Assembly (NCBI GenBank): GCA_023382535.1
Contig: JAHDWA010000112.1
Span: 1-21,598, forward strand
From: Anaerolineae bacterium
GTDB lineage: Bacteria > Chloroflexota > Anaerolineae > 4572-78 > J111
Reading direction: 5' to 3'
Length of the DNA: 21,598 bases
Shown: positions 6,288 to 14,565 of the stretch, piece after piece
Layout of the letters: each line of letters opens with the position of its first letter
How positions within the stretch are numbered: the first letter of the stretch is position 1
Position numbers and translations under genes: made by a program
The notes under the pieces: model-generated
Databases searched by the model: none
The model's input: the letters and a program-made list of their open reading frames with translations, nothing else
What the model was told of the DNA's origin: nothing

Positions 6288-8564
6288 ATGGATTTATTCG
6301 ACCACGCCCGCGAGCAGCAAATTGAAAAAGAAGCGCCCCTGGCCGCGCGCATGCGGCCGCGCACCCTGGATGAATTCATTGGCCAGGAACACATCATCGG
6401 GCCGGGGCGGTTATTACGGCGAGCCATCCAGGCCGACCAACTCTCTTCGGTGATTTTCTACGGCCCGCCGGGTACGGGTAAAACCACCCTGGCCCGGATT
6501 ATTGCCAATACCACCCATGCCCACTTTATCGCCCTCAACGCGGTGCTGAGCGGGGTTAAAGATATCCGCGAGGCCATCGAGGTGGCCCGCGATAAGCGCG
6601 GTATGTTCGGCCAAAAAACCATCTTATTCATTGACGAGGTGCATCGCTTCAACAAAGCCCAGCAGGATGCACTCCTGCCTCACGTGGAAAACGGCACGGT
6701 CATTTTAATTGGGGCCACCACCGAAAACCCCTACTTTGAAGTCAACAAAGCCCTGGTTTCCCGGTCACGGATTTTTCAACTGCGCAGCCTGACCGAAGAT
6801 GACCTGCGGGCGGTGGCCCGGCAGACCCTGGCCGACAAGGAGCGCGGCTACGGCCAGCTCAAGGTGAATTTAACCGATGAGGCGCTCGATCACCTGGTAA
6901 ACGTGGCTAATGGCGATGCGCGGGCCGTGCTGAATGCCCTGGAACTGGCCGTCGAAACCACGCCCCCCGATGCCTACGGCCTCATTAATCTCACCATAGA
7001 AGTAGCCGAGGAGTCAATTCAGCGCCGGGCTGTGCTTTACGACAAAGACGGCGACGCTCATTTCGACACCATTTCTGCCTTTATCAAATCGCTGCGCGGT
7101 TCCGATGTGGATGCCGCCCTGTACTGGCTGGCCAAAATGGTCTATGCCGGTGAAGACCCGCGCTTTATCTTCCGGCGGATGATTATTTTCGCCGGAGAAG
7201 ACGTCGGCCTGGCCGATCCAAATGCATTGCGCGTGACTATGGCGGCGGCGCAGGCTTACGACTACGTGGGCCTGCCCGAGGGTCGCTTTCACCTGGCTGA
7301 AGCCTGTCTCTACTTGGCCACTGCGCCCAAAAGCAATTCAACTTTTGCCTTTTTCGATGCCCTGGCCACGGTGGAGCAAGAACGCGAAGCCGACGTGCCC
7401 GACCATCTGCGCGATGCCAACCGCGATGCCGAGGGCCTGGGACACGGCCAGGGCTACCTATATCCGCACGCTTACCGGGATCATTGGGTAGCCCAGCAGT
7501 ATTTGCCCGAAGCCTTACAGGGACGAGTCTTTTATCAACCCGGCGATCAGGGGTATGAGGCGGAGATCCGGCAGCAAGTCTCCCGCCGGCGCGAGGAGCA
7601 GTTGGCGGCCATGCTGGAAGCCGAGGAGTCCCTGGCCGGGCAGGTTGAGACGGCCGGTAAAGGGCCAGCCGCCCAAAATCGCTGGCTGCAGCGCACCTTG
7701 AGCAATGTCGGCCAGCAGTTGGGCCACATCCGCGACCGCGTTTTTGCTTTGGCTAAGGTGGAGCGGCACGATTTGGTGCTGGATTTGAACGCCGGGACGG
7801 GTTTGCTTACCTGGGAAGCGGTGCGCCGCGCCCCGGTGGGCGGGGTGTGGACGCTGGCCGCCAATCCGCAGACAGCCGCTGCCCTGGAACAACAAGCCCG
7901 CAATTTAGAGAATCTGGAACAGCCGGTCATTCTGACAGGGATGGTTACGGAGCTGCCGCAGCTTATGGCGGCATCTGTAGGACAAGCTGTTAGCTTGTCC
8001 TATGATATTATCATTGGCCGGAATGTCTTCACCCAACTGGCTGATAAACCTGCTGCCGCCCAGGCTGTCGCCAAGCTGTTAAAGCCTGGCGGACGGCTGG
8101 CCCTGGCCGAAATTGTTCCCCGTCACACCCCGCGCCTGCACCAACTGGTTGATCTTTCCGGGCTGCCGGCGGAATTAGCCGCCCGGGTGCGGGCTGCCGA
8201 AGAAACAATCTACGCCAACCCCACCGATCCCATGCTTAACTGGGATACGCCCGATTTGCAGGCCGTTTTTGAAGCTGCCGGCCTGGCAAACATCGAAATC
8301 GCCGTCGAAACCCTGACCTCCGAATTAGCCATTGGGGCCGAACAGCTTGAGCGCTGGTTTGCCCTGGGCGCAGGGCCAGGGCGTCGGCCTACCTTTGCCC
8401 AACACCTGCTCGGCGCTGTCCCGGAAACAAGTGCAGTCCAGGAGGTAGTCTGGCTTAACCAGGCCGAATTAGCCGAGCTGAGACGACTTTTTGAACGCCA
8501 GTTGCTGGGCCAGGTTGTGCCCTGGCCGTCAACCATTGCTTATCTTTTGGCGCATAAAGTGTAA
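6288..8564 (+). CDS. rarA: RarA (MgsA)-type replication-associated AAA+ ATPase fused to a methyltransferase-like domain
   Basis: 758 residues, against about 420-450 for ordinary RarA. Residues 1 to about 440 are a full RarA: Walker [10 protein letters not shown] (59-67), Walker [10 protein letters not shown] (D116/E117), sensor-1 region [10 protein letters not shown], the SRSRIF arginine-finger segment (158-163) and the family stretch with [10 protein letters not shown]. RarA acts at stalled replication forks as a tetrameric ATPase. After a charged linker (440-480), residues 490-758 look like a Rossmann SAM-dependent methyltransferase with motif I DLNAGTG (499-505) and a later strand [10 protein letters not shown]. 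RarA fused to an extra C-terminal region is known in cyanobacteria and Chloroflexi; the substrate of the tail is unknown, and methylation is inferred only from the fold. A palindrome is read in frame at residues 564-572. The 3' end overlaps convergent murI by 25 bp. Confidence 0.93.
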   Translation: MDLFDHAREQQIEKEAPLAARMRPRTLDEFIGQEHIIGPGRLLRRAIQADQLSSVIFYGPPGTGKTTLARIIANTTHAHFIALNAVLSGVKDIREAIEVARDKRGMFGQKTILFIDEVHRFNKAQQDALLPHVENGTVILIGATTENPYFEVNKALVSRSRIFQLRSLTEDDLRAVARQTLADKERGYGQLKVNLTDEALDHLVNVANGDARAVLNALELAVETTPPDAYGLINLTIEVAEESIQRRAVLYDKDGDAHFDTISAFIKSLRGSDVDAALYWLAKMVYAGEDPRFIFRRMIIFAGEDVGLADPNALRVTMAAAQAYDYVGLPEGRFHLAEACLYLATAPKSNSTFAFFDALATVEQEREADVPDHLRDANRDAEGLGHGQGYLYPHAYRDHWVAQQYLPEALQGRVFYQPGDQGYEAEIRQQVSRRREEQLAAMLEAEESLAGQVETAGKGPAAQNRWLQRTLSNVGQQLGHIRDRVFALAKVERHDLVLDLNAGTGLLTWEAVRRAPVGGVWTLAANPQTAAALEQQARNLENLEQPVILTGMVTELPQLMAASVGQAVSLSYDIIIGRNVFTQLADKPAAAQAVAKLLKPGGRLALAEIVPRHTPRLHQLVDLSGLPAELAARVRAAEETIYANPTDPMLNWDTPDLQAVFEAAGLANIEIAVETLTSELAIGAEQLERWFALGAGPGRRPTFAQHLLGAVPETSAVQEVVWLNQAELAELRRLFERQLLGQVVPWPSTIAYLLAHKV
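7978..8002. repeat. Palindromic element within the rarA-fusion coding sequence
   Basis: A perfect 11-base inverted repeat, TAGGACAAGCT / AGCTTGTCCTA, with a 3-base loop, inside the methyltransferase-like domain. It encodes part of VGQAVSLSY (residues 564-572) and ends right before the motif-IV-like strand. Its outer edges (GTAG on the left, CTAT on the right) recall the GTAG...CTAC edges of the repeat at 3417-3471. This suggests a dispersed palindrome inserted in frame, though a chance hairpin cannot be excluded. Confidence 0.6.
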
Positions 8565-9355
8565 GCTTCTATCCTGCTGACTTCCACCCGCTGCCGGCTC
8601 AAGTGAGCGGCCAAAGCAGCCAGCGGTTCCGGCTGGCCGGTGGTGTAGAAACGATGCCAGGCGACACAAGCAGCGGCCGTTTCCAGGTTGTGCAGCATCA
8701 GCACCCGCTGCACTTGGCGGGCAACCGCCTGGGCGGGGTCAATCACCTGGGCGCGGCCGGCCACGATGCGTTCGATCAGCGGCAGGAGCAAGGGATAATG
8801 GGTACAGCCCAGGGCAATCTGATCCACCTGGGCGGCCAGCATGGGTTCCAGATATTGGCGTAACAGCCGTTCTGTTTCCGGCGCATCCAGCCGTCCCCGC
8901 TCGACCTGCTCGACCAGGCCCTCACCTACCTGGACATGGACTTCGATGCCATCCGCGTGGCGTTGGGCGGTATTCTTGAAGAGATAGCCGTTGAGCGTTC
9001 CTTCCGTCGCCAGCACGCCGACGTGGCCTGTTTGAGTGGCTTCGGCGGCGGGTTTGAGGGCCGGCTCCATACCGACGATGGGCACGTCGAACTCGGCCCG
9101 GAGCGACTCCAGGGCGGCGGCGCTGGCCGTATTGCAGGCGACGACAATTAGCTTGCACGTCTGGGCCAGCAGGAAGCGGGTGATAGCTGCCGACAAGGCT
9201 CTCACTTCCGCGACGGGCCGGGAGCCATAGGGGCAGTGGGCGCTGTCGGCAAAGTAAATCGTTGCTTCGTGGGGCAGGCGGCGCACGACCTCCTTCCAAA
9301 CGGACAGGCCGCCAACGCCGGAGTCAAAGAAGCCGATGGGGCGGGAGTCGTTCAC
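8540..9355 (-). CDS. murI: Glutamate racemase
   Basis: 271 residues from a GTG at 9355 (VNDSRPIGFFDSG), which places the family's N-terminal IGFFDSGVGG at residue 7. Reading further upstream would add an unrelated N-terminus lying inside the neighbouring gene. Catalytic features: D11 and S12 in FDSGVGG, C74 in VACNTAS and C184 in LGCTHYPL, the two-cysteine acid/base pair that interconverts L- and D-glutamate for peptidoglycan. Length is normal for MurI. The GTG overlaps the stop of the preceding amidotransferase-like gene as GTGA, so translation is probably coupled. Its 3' end overlaps rarA by 25 bp tail to tail. Confidence 0.95.
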   Translation of the reverse strand: MNDSRPIGFFDSGVGGLSVWKEVVRRLPHEATIYFADSAHCPYGSRPVAEVRALSAAITRFLLAQTCKLIVVACNTASAAALESLRAEFDVPIVGMEPALKPAAEATQTGHVGVLATEGTLNGYLFKNTAQRHADGIEVHVQVGEGLVEQVERGRLDAPETERLLRQYLEPMLAAQVDQIALGCTHYPLLLPLIERIVAGRAQVIDPAQAVARQVQRVLMLHNLETAAACVAWHRFYTTGQPEPLAALAAHLSRQRVEVSRIEAYTLCAKR

Positions 9356-10101
9356 TTGTGCCCATTCCGGGCGGCGGCCACAAAGGCTTGAAAGAGTCTC
9401 CGCGCCGCCTCCTGGTCGGCGATCAGTTCTTCCGGGTGCCATTGGACCCCCAGGCCAAAAGGATGATCACGGACCTCTAAAATTTCTACCAGGCCGTCAG
9501 GCGCATAACCGGCGGCCCTGAGGGGAGGCGCTACCTGTTTGACCCCCTGATGGTGCAGGCTGTTAACCGGCAGGCGGCCGGTTTCCAAAATCCGGCCCAG
9601 CAGCGATCCTGGCTCCAGCGTCACCTCGTGGGCCAGAAAGTTGCGGGGGTGGTGATCGCGGTAATAATCGTGGCGAATCGGCTGGGGCTTCTGGCTGGCT
9701 ACATCTTGCCACAAGCTGCCGCCGTTGGCTACGTTCATCACCTGGATGCCCCGGCAAATGGCCAGGAAAGGTTTGCGCTGCCGGGTTGCCAGCCGCATGA
9801 GGCTGATTTCCAGTTCATCACGCGCCGGCTGCACTTCAGCCAGGTTATCTACCTGGGGTGTTTCGCCGTAGCGGGCCGGATCAATATCACCGCCGCCGCT
9901 AAAGATAAGACCGTCAACGCGCTGAAGGAGTTCCTCCAACAACACGCCCTGCACCTGCAAAGGAATTAAGAGGGGCAGGCCACCCGCCTGAATAACGGCG
10001 TTGGCGTAGGAGTTATTCTGGGCCATAATCGGCCGTCCCGGATAGGTCGCGCTGGTATCGGGCCGGCAAGGGATGCCGATGAGGGGATAGTTATGAGTCA
10101 C
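9352..10101 (-). CDS. Class-I glutamine-amidotransferase-like hydrolase (peptidase C26, gamma-glutamyl-GABA hydrolase type)
   Basis: 249 residues, start GTG at 10101 with GGAG eight bases upstream. Catalytic triad visible: C116 in LAICRGIQ, and H222 with E224 in GVQWHPEE. The SGGGDIDP segment (68-75) and NSLHHQGV (180-187) are typical of the PuuD/YcaC-like C26 group, which hydrolyses gamma-glutamyl amide bonds, for example gamma-glutamyl-GABA. No other putrescine-degradation genes are present, so that specific pathway is not supported. The GTGA coupling to glutamate racemase suggests the two act on a shared glutamate or gamma-glutamyl pool, possibly in cell-wall turnover; this is inference. 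Confidence 0.9.
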   Translation of the reverse strand: MTHNYPLIGIPCRPDTSATYPGRPIMAQNNSYANAVIQAGGLPLLIPLQVQGVLLEELLQRVDGLIFSGGGDIDPARYGETPQVDNLAEVQPARDELEISLMRLATRQRKPFLAICRGIQVMNVANGGSLWQDVASQKPQPIRHDYYRDHHPRNFLAHEVTLEPGSLLGRILETGRLPVNSLHHQGVKQVAPPLRAAGYAPDGLVEILEVRDHPFGLGVQWHPEELIADQEAARRLFQAFVAAARNGHK

Positions 10102-10119
10102 TGTTTTTTCTCCACGAAC

Positions 10120-10162
10120 GGTGAGGCGAAGCGGTAAGAATTCTTGTCCGCGCTTCCTCGCC
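10120..10162 (-). terminator. Imperfect hairpin after the LysM lipoprotein gene
   Basis: GGTGAGGCGAAGCGG (10120-10134) pairs imperfectly with CCGCGCTTCCTCGCC (10148-10162), with one bulge on each side and a 13-base loop. On the - strand it begins three bases after the lipoprotein stop. No T-run follows directly, so it may be a processing or attenuating stem-loop that lowers expression of the two downstream genes, not a full terminator. Confidence 0.4.
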
Positions 10163-10165
10163 TCT

Positions 10166-11143
10166 TCATTGCACTTTTAATCCTTGCGCTAAAACCTGGT
10201 AATGATCCACAATTCCTTTGGGAATGGTTAGGTCCAGTTCAAAAGGGGTGGTGGCCCCGGCTTTGAACAGGGTTACGGCCAGTTCGGCCTGGCGTTGGGC
10301 CAAAACGCGATTGTCGGCATCATAAGCCACGGCCACTAGCCGGATTGACTCGGCATCGCTGGAGCCGTAGTTGCGCAGTTGGCCGCTTAAACGATAGGTG
10401 GCCAAGCCTTCCGGAGAACCATGCAGGTCAAATGTTTCCAAATCAAAATAGTAGCGGGACTGGTCGGAAATCGGCACGCCGGAGACAACCACCACTTGGT
10501 ATTGGGCAAAGCTGCTGGGGGGCGAGTCAAACAAAATAGCAAACGGTGCGGCCTGGTCCGGCTGGATCACGTCAAGCTGGGTATAAGCTGCCCCCCGAGC
10601 CAGCACCACGCCCGCCCCGTCGAGCAGCGAGGCTTCGATGACCACCTCGGCCAGGGGGACACTGCCGGGATTGCTCACTTCACCCAGGCACCACAGCGTG
10701 CCCTGCCGGGTCTGTTGAAAATTGATGGCCTGCACGACCAGCACGGGCGGGGTTGGTGTGGGTGTCGGCGTATCCTCCGGGCTAATTTTGGGCGGGGGGA
10801 TAATGATCTCCTGGCCAATTTGCAGGAAGCGGGGATCGGCAATACCGTTGGCCGTTTGAATCTCCTCGGTGGTCCGGTCGAACTGAATGGCAATGTTCAG
10901 CAGGGTGTCGCCGGCCTGGATCACATAGATGATCGGCGTTGGGGTAACAGTGGGGGTGGCTGTAGCAACCGGCGTGGCCGGGCGTGGGGTCGAGGTGGCC
11001 CGCGGGGTCAGCGTCGGAGTCGCGCTGGCGGCCTCAACCGGGGTCGCCGGAGCCTCGGGCGAAGCTCCGCCAATCGGGGTAGCCAATCGGCCACAGCCGG
11101 CCAGGATTAAACTGAGTAAAAACCAATAAACGGGTCTTGGCAC
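10166..11143 (-). CDS. LysM-domain lipoprotein with Thr/Pro stalk and two FxLYD-like domains
   Basis: 325 residues from a GTG at 11143, chosen because GAGGGAG lies just upstream and a -10 box lies 28 bases away. The N-terminus is a short lipoprotein signal ending in the lipobox LAGC (Cys17). Residues 20-70 are a Thr/Pro/Ala-rich stalk. Residues 73-116 are one LysM domain (YVIQAGDTLLNIA... to IGQEIIIP), a peptidoglycan or N-acetylglucosamine binding module. A second TPTP linker leads to two beta-rich repeats (about 137-225 and 235-325) with the pattern LxCxGEVxNxGxxPLxxVxVxAxLxD and its degenerate copy, resembling FxLYD domains. It is probably surface-anchored and contacts the wall. It precedes the amidohydrolase-like gene and murI on the same strand, which gives the group a possible cell-envelope theme. 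Confidence 0.88.
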   Translation of the reverse strand: MPRPVYWFLLSLILAGCGRLATPIGGASPEAPATPVEAASATPTLTPRATSTPRPATPVATATPTVTPTPIIYVIQAGDTLLNIAIQFDRTTEEIQTANGIADPRFLQIGQEIIIPPPKISPEDTPTPTPTPPVLVVQAINFQQTRQGTLWCLGEVSNPGSVPLAEVVIEASLLDGAGVVLARGAAYTQLDVIQPDQAAPFAILFDSPPSSFAQYQVVVVSGVPISDQSRYYFDLETFDLHGSPEGLATYRLSGQLRNYGSSDAESIRLVAVAYDADNRVLAQRQAELAVTLFKAGATTPFELDLTIPKGIVDHYQVLAQGLKVQ

Positions 11144-11170
11144 AAGAGACTCCCTCTCACACAAAGCGAG

Positions 11171-11180
11171 ATTATACCAC
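11171..11180 (-). promoter_or_regulatory. Extended -10 promoter of the LysM lipoprotein gene
   Basis: On the - strand this reads GTGGTATAAT, a perfect extended -10. The predicted start is about 20 bases before the GTG start codon and just before the Shine-Dalgarno. No good -35 is visible. The same ten bases occur at 14455 (+) and 16460 (-). Confidence 0.7.
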
Positions 11181-11292
11181 GATATAGGCGGAGAGATGAA
11201 AAAAACTCGTCGCAGTACCGGCAGTCCAGCTTTATGCCAACGCAACGTTGATAAAACCAAGATGAAATCCAAACGGTAGAAGTCTTGATTTA

Positions 11293-11301
11293 TGCTATAT
11301 T
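11293..11301 (+). promoter_or_regulatory. Candidate extended -10 of the PAS/HisKA_2 kinase gene
   Basis: TGCTATATT, a TGn-type -10 with no clear -35, leaves a leader of about 80 bases before the kinase start at 11387. It is divergent from the lipoprotein promoter about 115 bases away. Confidence 0.4.
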
Positions 11302-11386
11302 GATTACGAGGATATCGCTCCCAGGCGCACCGCCGAGATTTATTTCCCTTCAGTTCAGAGCAAACAATTCCCAGGAGTGACTCACC

Positions 11387-13207
11387 GTGTTCAACTCAGT
11401 CAAAATGTGGCTAACCCCTCCCATCTTTGCCGATGATGAGGAAAAAACGCACTTCGCCAGAATCTTGAATGTTATCCTGCTATCAGTCATCGTCATCCTG
11501 GGGGTGTACACTGTGGCCCGGGCTATTAATATTCCTGAAGATTTTGAGGCTTTATTTGCCAACTTGGCCCTGATTCTTCTCTTGGCAAGCCAACTCTTTA
11601 TCTTGCGCCAGGGCTGGATCAGAGCCGCCAGTTATATCCTGGTCTCACTGGGTTGGCTAAACTTAACCTTTCAGGCCTGGTCATTCGGCGGCGTGCGCGA
11701 CGCCAGTTTCACGGCCTACATCGTTATCATTTCAATCGCTACCCTGCTCATGGGCTGGCGAGTGGGGCTGGGCCTGCTGAGTTTAAGCATTTTGGCAGGG
11801 CTGGGTTTGGCGTATGCGGAAGTAAGGCGCTTGCTGCCTGTTTCTGTTGACAGTCCCTATGCCGTCTGGTTTGACCAAACCCTGAATTTTATCCTGGTGA
11901 CGATGATGCTGGCGATCGCCAGCACTAATCTCAGCAAAACACTGGCCCAGACCCGGCGCAATGAGCGTGAGTTGGCCGAGAATAATCTCAAGCTTCAGGC
12001 TGTTCACGCTTCGCTGGAGATGCAGGCGGCTGAACTCCGGACGACACAAGCAGCCCTGCGCGAAAGTGAAGCTTGTTTTCGGACTCTCTTCGAATACTCA
12101 CCTGATGCCATCTTACTCATTGACCCGCACAGCCGCGATGTAGAATGGGCGATTCTGGACTGCAATGATGCGGCCTGCCGCATGAATGGGTATCAGCGGG
12201 AGGAACTGGTGGGTCAACCGATTGATGTGCTGCACCCTGCGCCGGCCGAACCCCAGGAGCGGGCAGCGTATCTGGACCGATTGCGCCGGGGGGGATATAT
12301 GAGCCTTGAAACCTGCCATCGCCATAGAGACGGTTTTGTTTTTCCCATTGAGGTCTCAACCAGCTTGATCAACCTATCGGGCCAGGAAGTTGTCCTGGGA
12401 ATTGACCGCGATATTACCGAACGCAAGCGGGCACAGGAAACCCTGCATAAGTTAAACGAAGAATTAGAACAGCGAGTCCTGAGGCGGACCAGCGACCTCA
12501 TGCACACTAACGAAATTTTGCAGGCCGAAATCGCCGAGCGCCAGCGCGTTGAGGCCGAAATAAAGGCGTCACTCAAAGAAAAAGAGGTGCTGCTCCGCGA
12601 AATTCACCACCGGGTTAAAAACAATCTCCAGGTTATCTCCAGCATCTTGAACCTGCAGACTCGCCACCTTGACAACCGCCCCATTCGCACTGTCCTACAG
12701 GAGAGCCAGAATCGTGTCCGCTCTATGGCCCTGATCCATGAAAAACTATATCGCTCCAGAAACATGGCCCAGATTAACCTGGCCGAATATGTCAAAGATT
12801 TGACGCGTTACTTATTCCGATCCTACAGCGTGGGCGAACCCGTGATCAATGTCAACATTCAGGCTGAGGACGTTTTTGTGGATATTGATACCGCTGTGCC
12901 GTGTGGTTTGATTCTTAATGAATTGATCTCCAATTCGCTCAAACACGCCTTTCCTGACAGGCGCCAGGGTGACATCTTCATTCAGATGCAGGTTGAATCA
13001 GAGCAGCAAATAACATTAAGTGTTGGGGATAATGGCGTTGGCTTCCCCCCAGATTTTGACTTTCATCAGAATGGATCGTTAGGGTGGCTGCTGGTCAACA
13101 GCCTGGTTGACCAGTTGGAAGGCAGCATCGAACTTAGCCGCCAGGGCGGTACCCAAATCAAGTTAACATTTTTGTGTCCTGATAGGAAGAGCGAGCAACT
13201 CAATTAA
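11387..13207 (+). CDS. Membrane-bound PAS sensor histidine kinase of the HisKA_2 / HWE-like class
   Basis: 606 residues, start GTG with CAGGAG nine to ten bases upstream. Residues 25-185 contain about five or six hydrophobic segments (around 27-45, 55-72, 82-99, 108-122, 125-143 and 163-180), forming an integral membrane input region. A short coiled coil leads to a PAS domain (226-350) ending in DITERKRAQE, then a second coiled coil. The HisKA_2 dimerisation motif is EIHHRVKNNLQ (H407, with H408 beside it). The ATPase domain has NELISNSLKHA (511-521) and DNGVGF. The closing glycine box reads GSLGWLL where family members usually have GSLGLQL. No response regulator is adjacent, so its partner is unknown. 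The 3' end overlaps the convergent phosphodiesterase gene by 8 bp. Confidence 0.93.
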   Translation: MFNSVKMWLTPPIFADDEEKTHFARILNVILLSVIVILGVYTVARAINIPEDFEALFANLALILLLASQLFILRQGWIRAASYILVSLGWLNLTFQAWSFGGVRDASFTAYIVIISIATLLMGWRVGLGLLSLSILAGLGLAYAEVRRLLPVSVDSPYAVWFDQTLNFILVTMMLAIASTNLSKTLAQTRRNERELAENNLKLQAVHASLEMQAAELRTTQAALRESEACFRTLFEYSPDAILLIDPHSRDVEWAILDCNDAACRMNGYQREELVGQPIDVLHPAPAEPQERAAYLDRLRRGGYMSLETCHRHRDGFVFPIEVSTSLINLSGQEVVLGIDRDITERKRAQETLHKLNEELEQRVLRRTSDLMHTNEILQAEIAERQRVEAEIKASLKEKEVLLREIHHRVKNNLQVISSILNLQTRHLDNRPIRTVLQESQNRVRSMALIHEKLYRSRNMAQINLAEYVKDLTRYLFRSYSVGEPVINVNIQAEDVFVDIDTAVPCGLILNELISNSLKHAFPDRRQGDIFIQMQVESEQQITLSVGDNGVGFPPDFDFHQNGSLGWLLVNSLVDQLEGSIELSRQGGTQIKLTFLCPDRKSEQLN

Positions 13208-14378
13208 AAATTCCCAAAATTGGCTTGCCATCCCACCCCTCAGGAATAGGCAGTTTCAAGGCGTATAAAACGGTAGGGGCAGTATCGTAGGTGTTAATGT
13301 TGGTGGTCAGGATGATGCCCTGGGGAACGCCTGGCCCGGCGGCCAGCCAGGGAATGGTCCGGTCCTCGGGTGAGTCGTCGCCGTGCCGCCGGCCATGGCC
13401 GCCATGATCAGCCGTCACAATCAGGAGCGTGCTGTCCAGATAGCCGCCTTTGTCCAGCGCCGCCATAATCTCGCCCACCAGGCCATCTACAAAAGTAATC
13501 GCCTCAAGCTGGTAAGACGACATCCAGCCATAGCTGTGTCCCACCCGATCCACATCGGGGAAGTGAATGAAGAGGATATCCGGCGGGCCAGCCTCAATAA
13601 ACCCCAGCACCTGATCCTTCACCTCCGAGTCGTGTGTATCCGTCCCAAAAAGTTCATCCACCGAGTTCGGTAAAACCAAATAGTTCAACTTCTGCTTGCC
13701 AAAAACCATGGCCGTACTGAACCCGGCCTCGTGGGCCAGGCTAAACAGGGTGGAGCGGTTCAGGCCCGGCCAGCCGATATAGGGCACTCCCCACTGGATA
13801 CCGTGTTTTTCGGGAACCACGCCGGTCAGCATCGAGGCGTGACTGGGCAGGGTCTCGCTGAGGTTGACCGTTTGCGCGTTGGGACTGTAAGCTCCCCTGG
13901 CGATCAGGCTGTCCAGGGTCGGCGCATCGGCGGCGAGAAGGGCATCGGGCCGCAGGCCGTCAATACTGATAATGATGACGTGTTGAATTTGCGCCTGCGC
14001 CGGCGTTTCCGTCGGCGCAGGCGGGGGTGTGACCGGCGGCGGACTAGTAGCAGTGGGAGTCTGGGTTGGGGGCAGGGCGGTAGCGGTTTCGGTAGGGGTC
14101 GGGAGGTAGATGACGGCCCGGGTAGCGGTTGGGGTTGGCTCCGGCGGCAGCGTCGGCTGGGGCAGCAGGAAGGGAGTGGGCGCAAACAGCGCCGGGGGGG
14201 AGAGCGCCAGGCCTCGGCCGGGAGTTAACACCCAAAAGGCAGCGATCGCCGTCACCCCGGCACATTCCAGGGCCAGGATAGCCAGCCAGATCAGTAGCAA
14301 TTTCGGGGAAATCCATCCTCGCCGCCGCCGTCGGCGTGCTGGGGCTGTCTTCTCCGATGGGGTCGCCGTGACTTTCAT
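13200..14378 (-). CDS. Membrane-anchored type I phosphodiesterase / nucleotide pyrophosphatase-like enzyme (alkaline phosphatase superfamily)
   Basis: 392 residues. An Arg-rich cytoplasmic start (RRRRRRGW, 15-22), one transmembrane helix (26-50), a Pro/Thr stalk (60-130) and an extracellular catalytic domain (133-392). Metal and catalytic residues fit the NPP/ENPP family: D140 in SIDGLRPD, nucleophile Thr176 in ETLPSHASMLTG, D275/D277 and H281 in FPDVDRVGHSYG, D324/H325 in TADHGGHG and H332. Such enzymes split phosphodiester or pyrophosphate bonds using two metal ions; the substrate (nucleotide, phospholipid or wall polymer) cannot be read from sequence. The ATG lies eight bases after a -10 box, so the mRNA is likely leaderless. 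The 3' end overlaps the kinase gene by 8 bp, tail to tail. Confidence 0.9.
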   Translation of the reverse strand: MKVTATPSEKTAPARRRRRRGWISPKLLLIWLAILALECAGVTAIAAFWVLTPGRGLALSPPALFAPTPFLLPQPTLPPEPTPTATRAVIYLPTPTETATALPPTQTPTATSPPPVTPPPAPTETPAQAQIQHVIIISIDGLRPDALLAADAPTLDSLIARGAYSPNAQTVNLSETLPSHASMLTGVVPEKHGIQWGVPYIGWPGLNRSTLFSLAHEAGFSTAMVFGKQKLNYLVLPNSVDELFGTDTHDSEVKDQVLGFIEAGPPDILFIHFPDVDRVGHSYGWMSSYQLEAITFVDGLVGEIMAALDKGGYLDSTLLIVTADHGGHGRRHGDDSPEDRTIPWLAAGPGVPQGIILTTNINTYDTAPTVLYALKLPIPEGWDGKPILGIFN

Positions 14379-14386
14379 CGCAAGTA

Positions 14387-14414
14387 ATTTTATGTCAATA
14401 TATGTTTATGTCAA
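14387..14414 (-). promoter_or_regulatory. Promoter of the phosphodiesterase gene, with tandem -35-like repeats
   Basis: On the - strand: TTGACA (14414-14409), 16 bases, TAAAAT (14392-14387), then eight bases to the ATG at 14378, giving a leaderless layout. The 13-mer ATATTGACATAAA occurs twice, at 14417-14405 and 14401-14389, with a 16-base period. The second TTGACA therefore lies between -35 and -10 and could be an operator half or an alternative -35. Confidence 0.6.
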
Positions 14415-14454
14415 TATCAAGGCTCAAATGTAGCAAGGTAAAAAAGAGCAAAGA

Positions 14455-14464
14455 GTGGTATAAT
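14455..14464 (+). promoter_or_regulatory. Extended -10 promoter of the large pentapeptide-repeat gene
   Basis: GTGGTATAAT, identical to the elements at 11171 (-) and 16460 (-). The leader from here to the ATG at 14566 is about 95 bases. Its last part (14516-14548) is built of near-repeats of GTGAA/GTTAA/ATGAA and holds no other gene. Confidence 0.65.
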
Positions 14465-14565
14465 CATTACGAGCGTCTCCGCGCCCAGCAGTGGAGTGGC
14501 AGGGGAAACTTAATCGTGAAAGGTGAATTGTGAACGGTTAATTATGAATGGGGTGGGATAGCAAG

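Noticed and set aside
9356..9442. Longer N-terminus for glutamate racemase
   Set aside because: It would lie inside the amidohydrolase-like gene, has no family similarity, and the GTG at 9355 gives the standard length.
10930..11080. Apparent tandem DNA repeats in the lipoprotein stalk (also 13980-14190 and 19545-19720)
   Set aside because: The periodicity comes from Thr/Pro codons of protein stalks, not from a mobile or regulatory repeat; units vary and stay in frame.
11144..11272. Longer N-terminus for the LysM lipoprotein
   Set aside because: It would run through the -10 element and the ribosome site, and would bury the lipoprotein signal peptide 43 residues inside.
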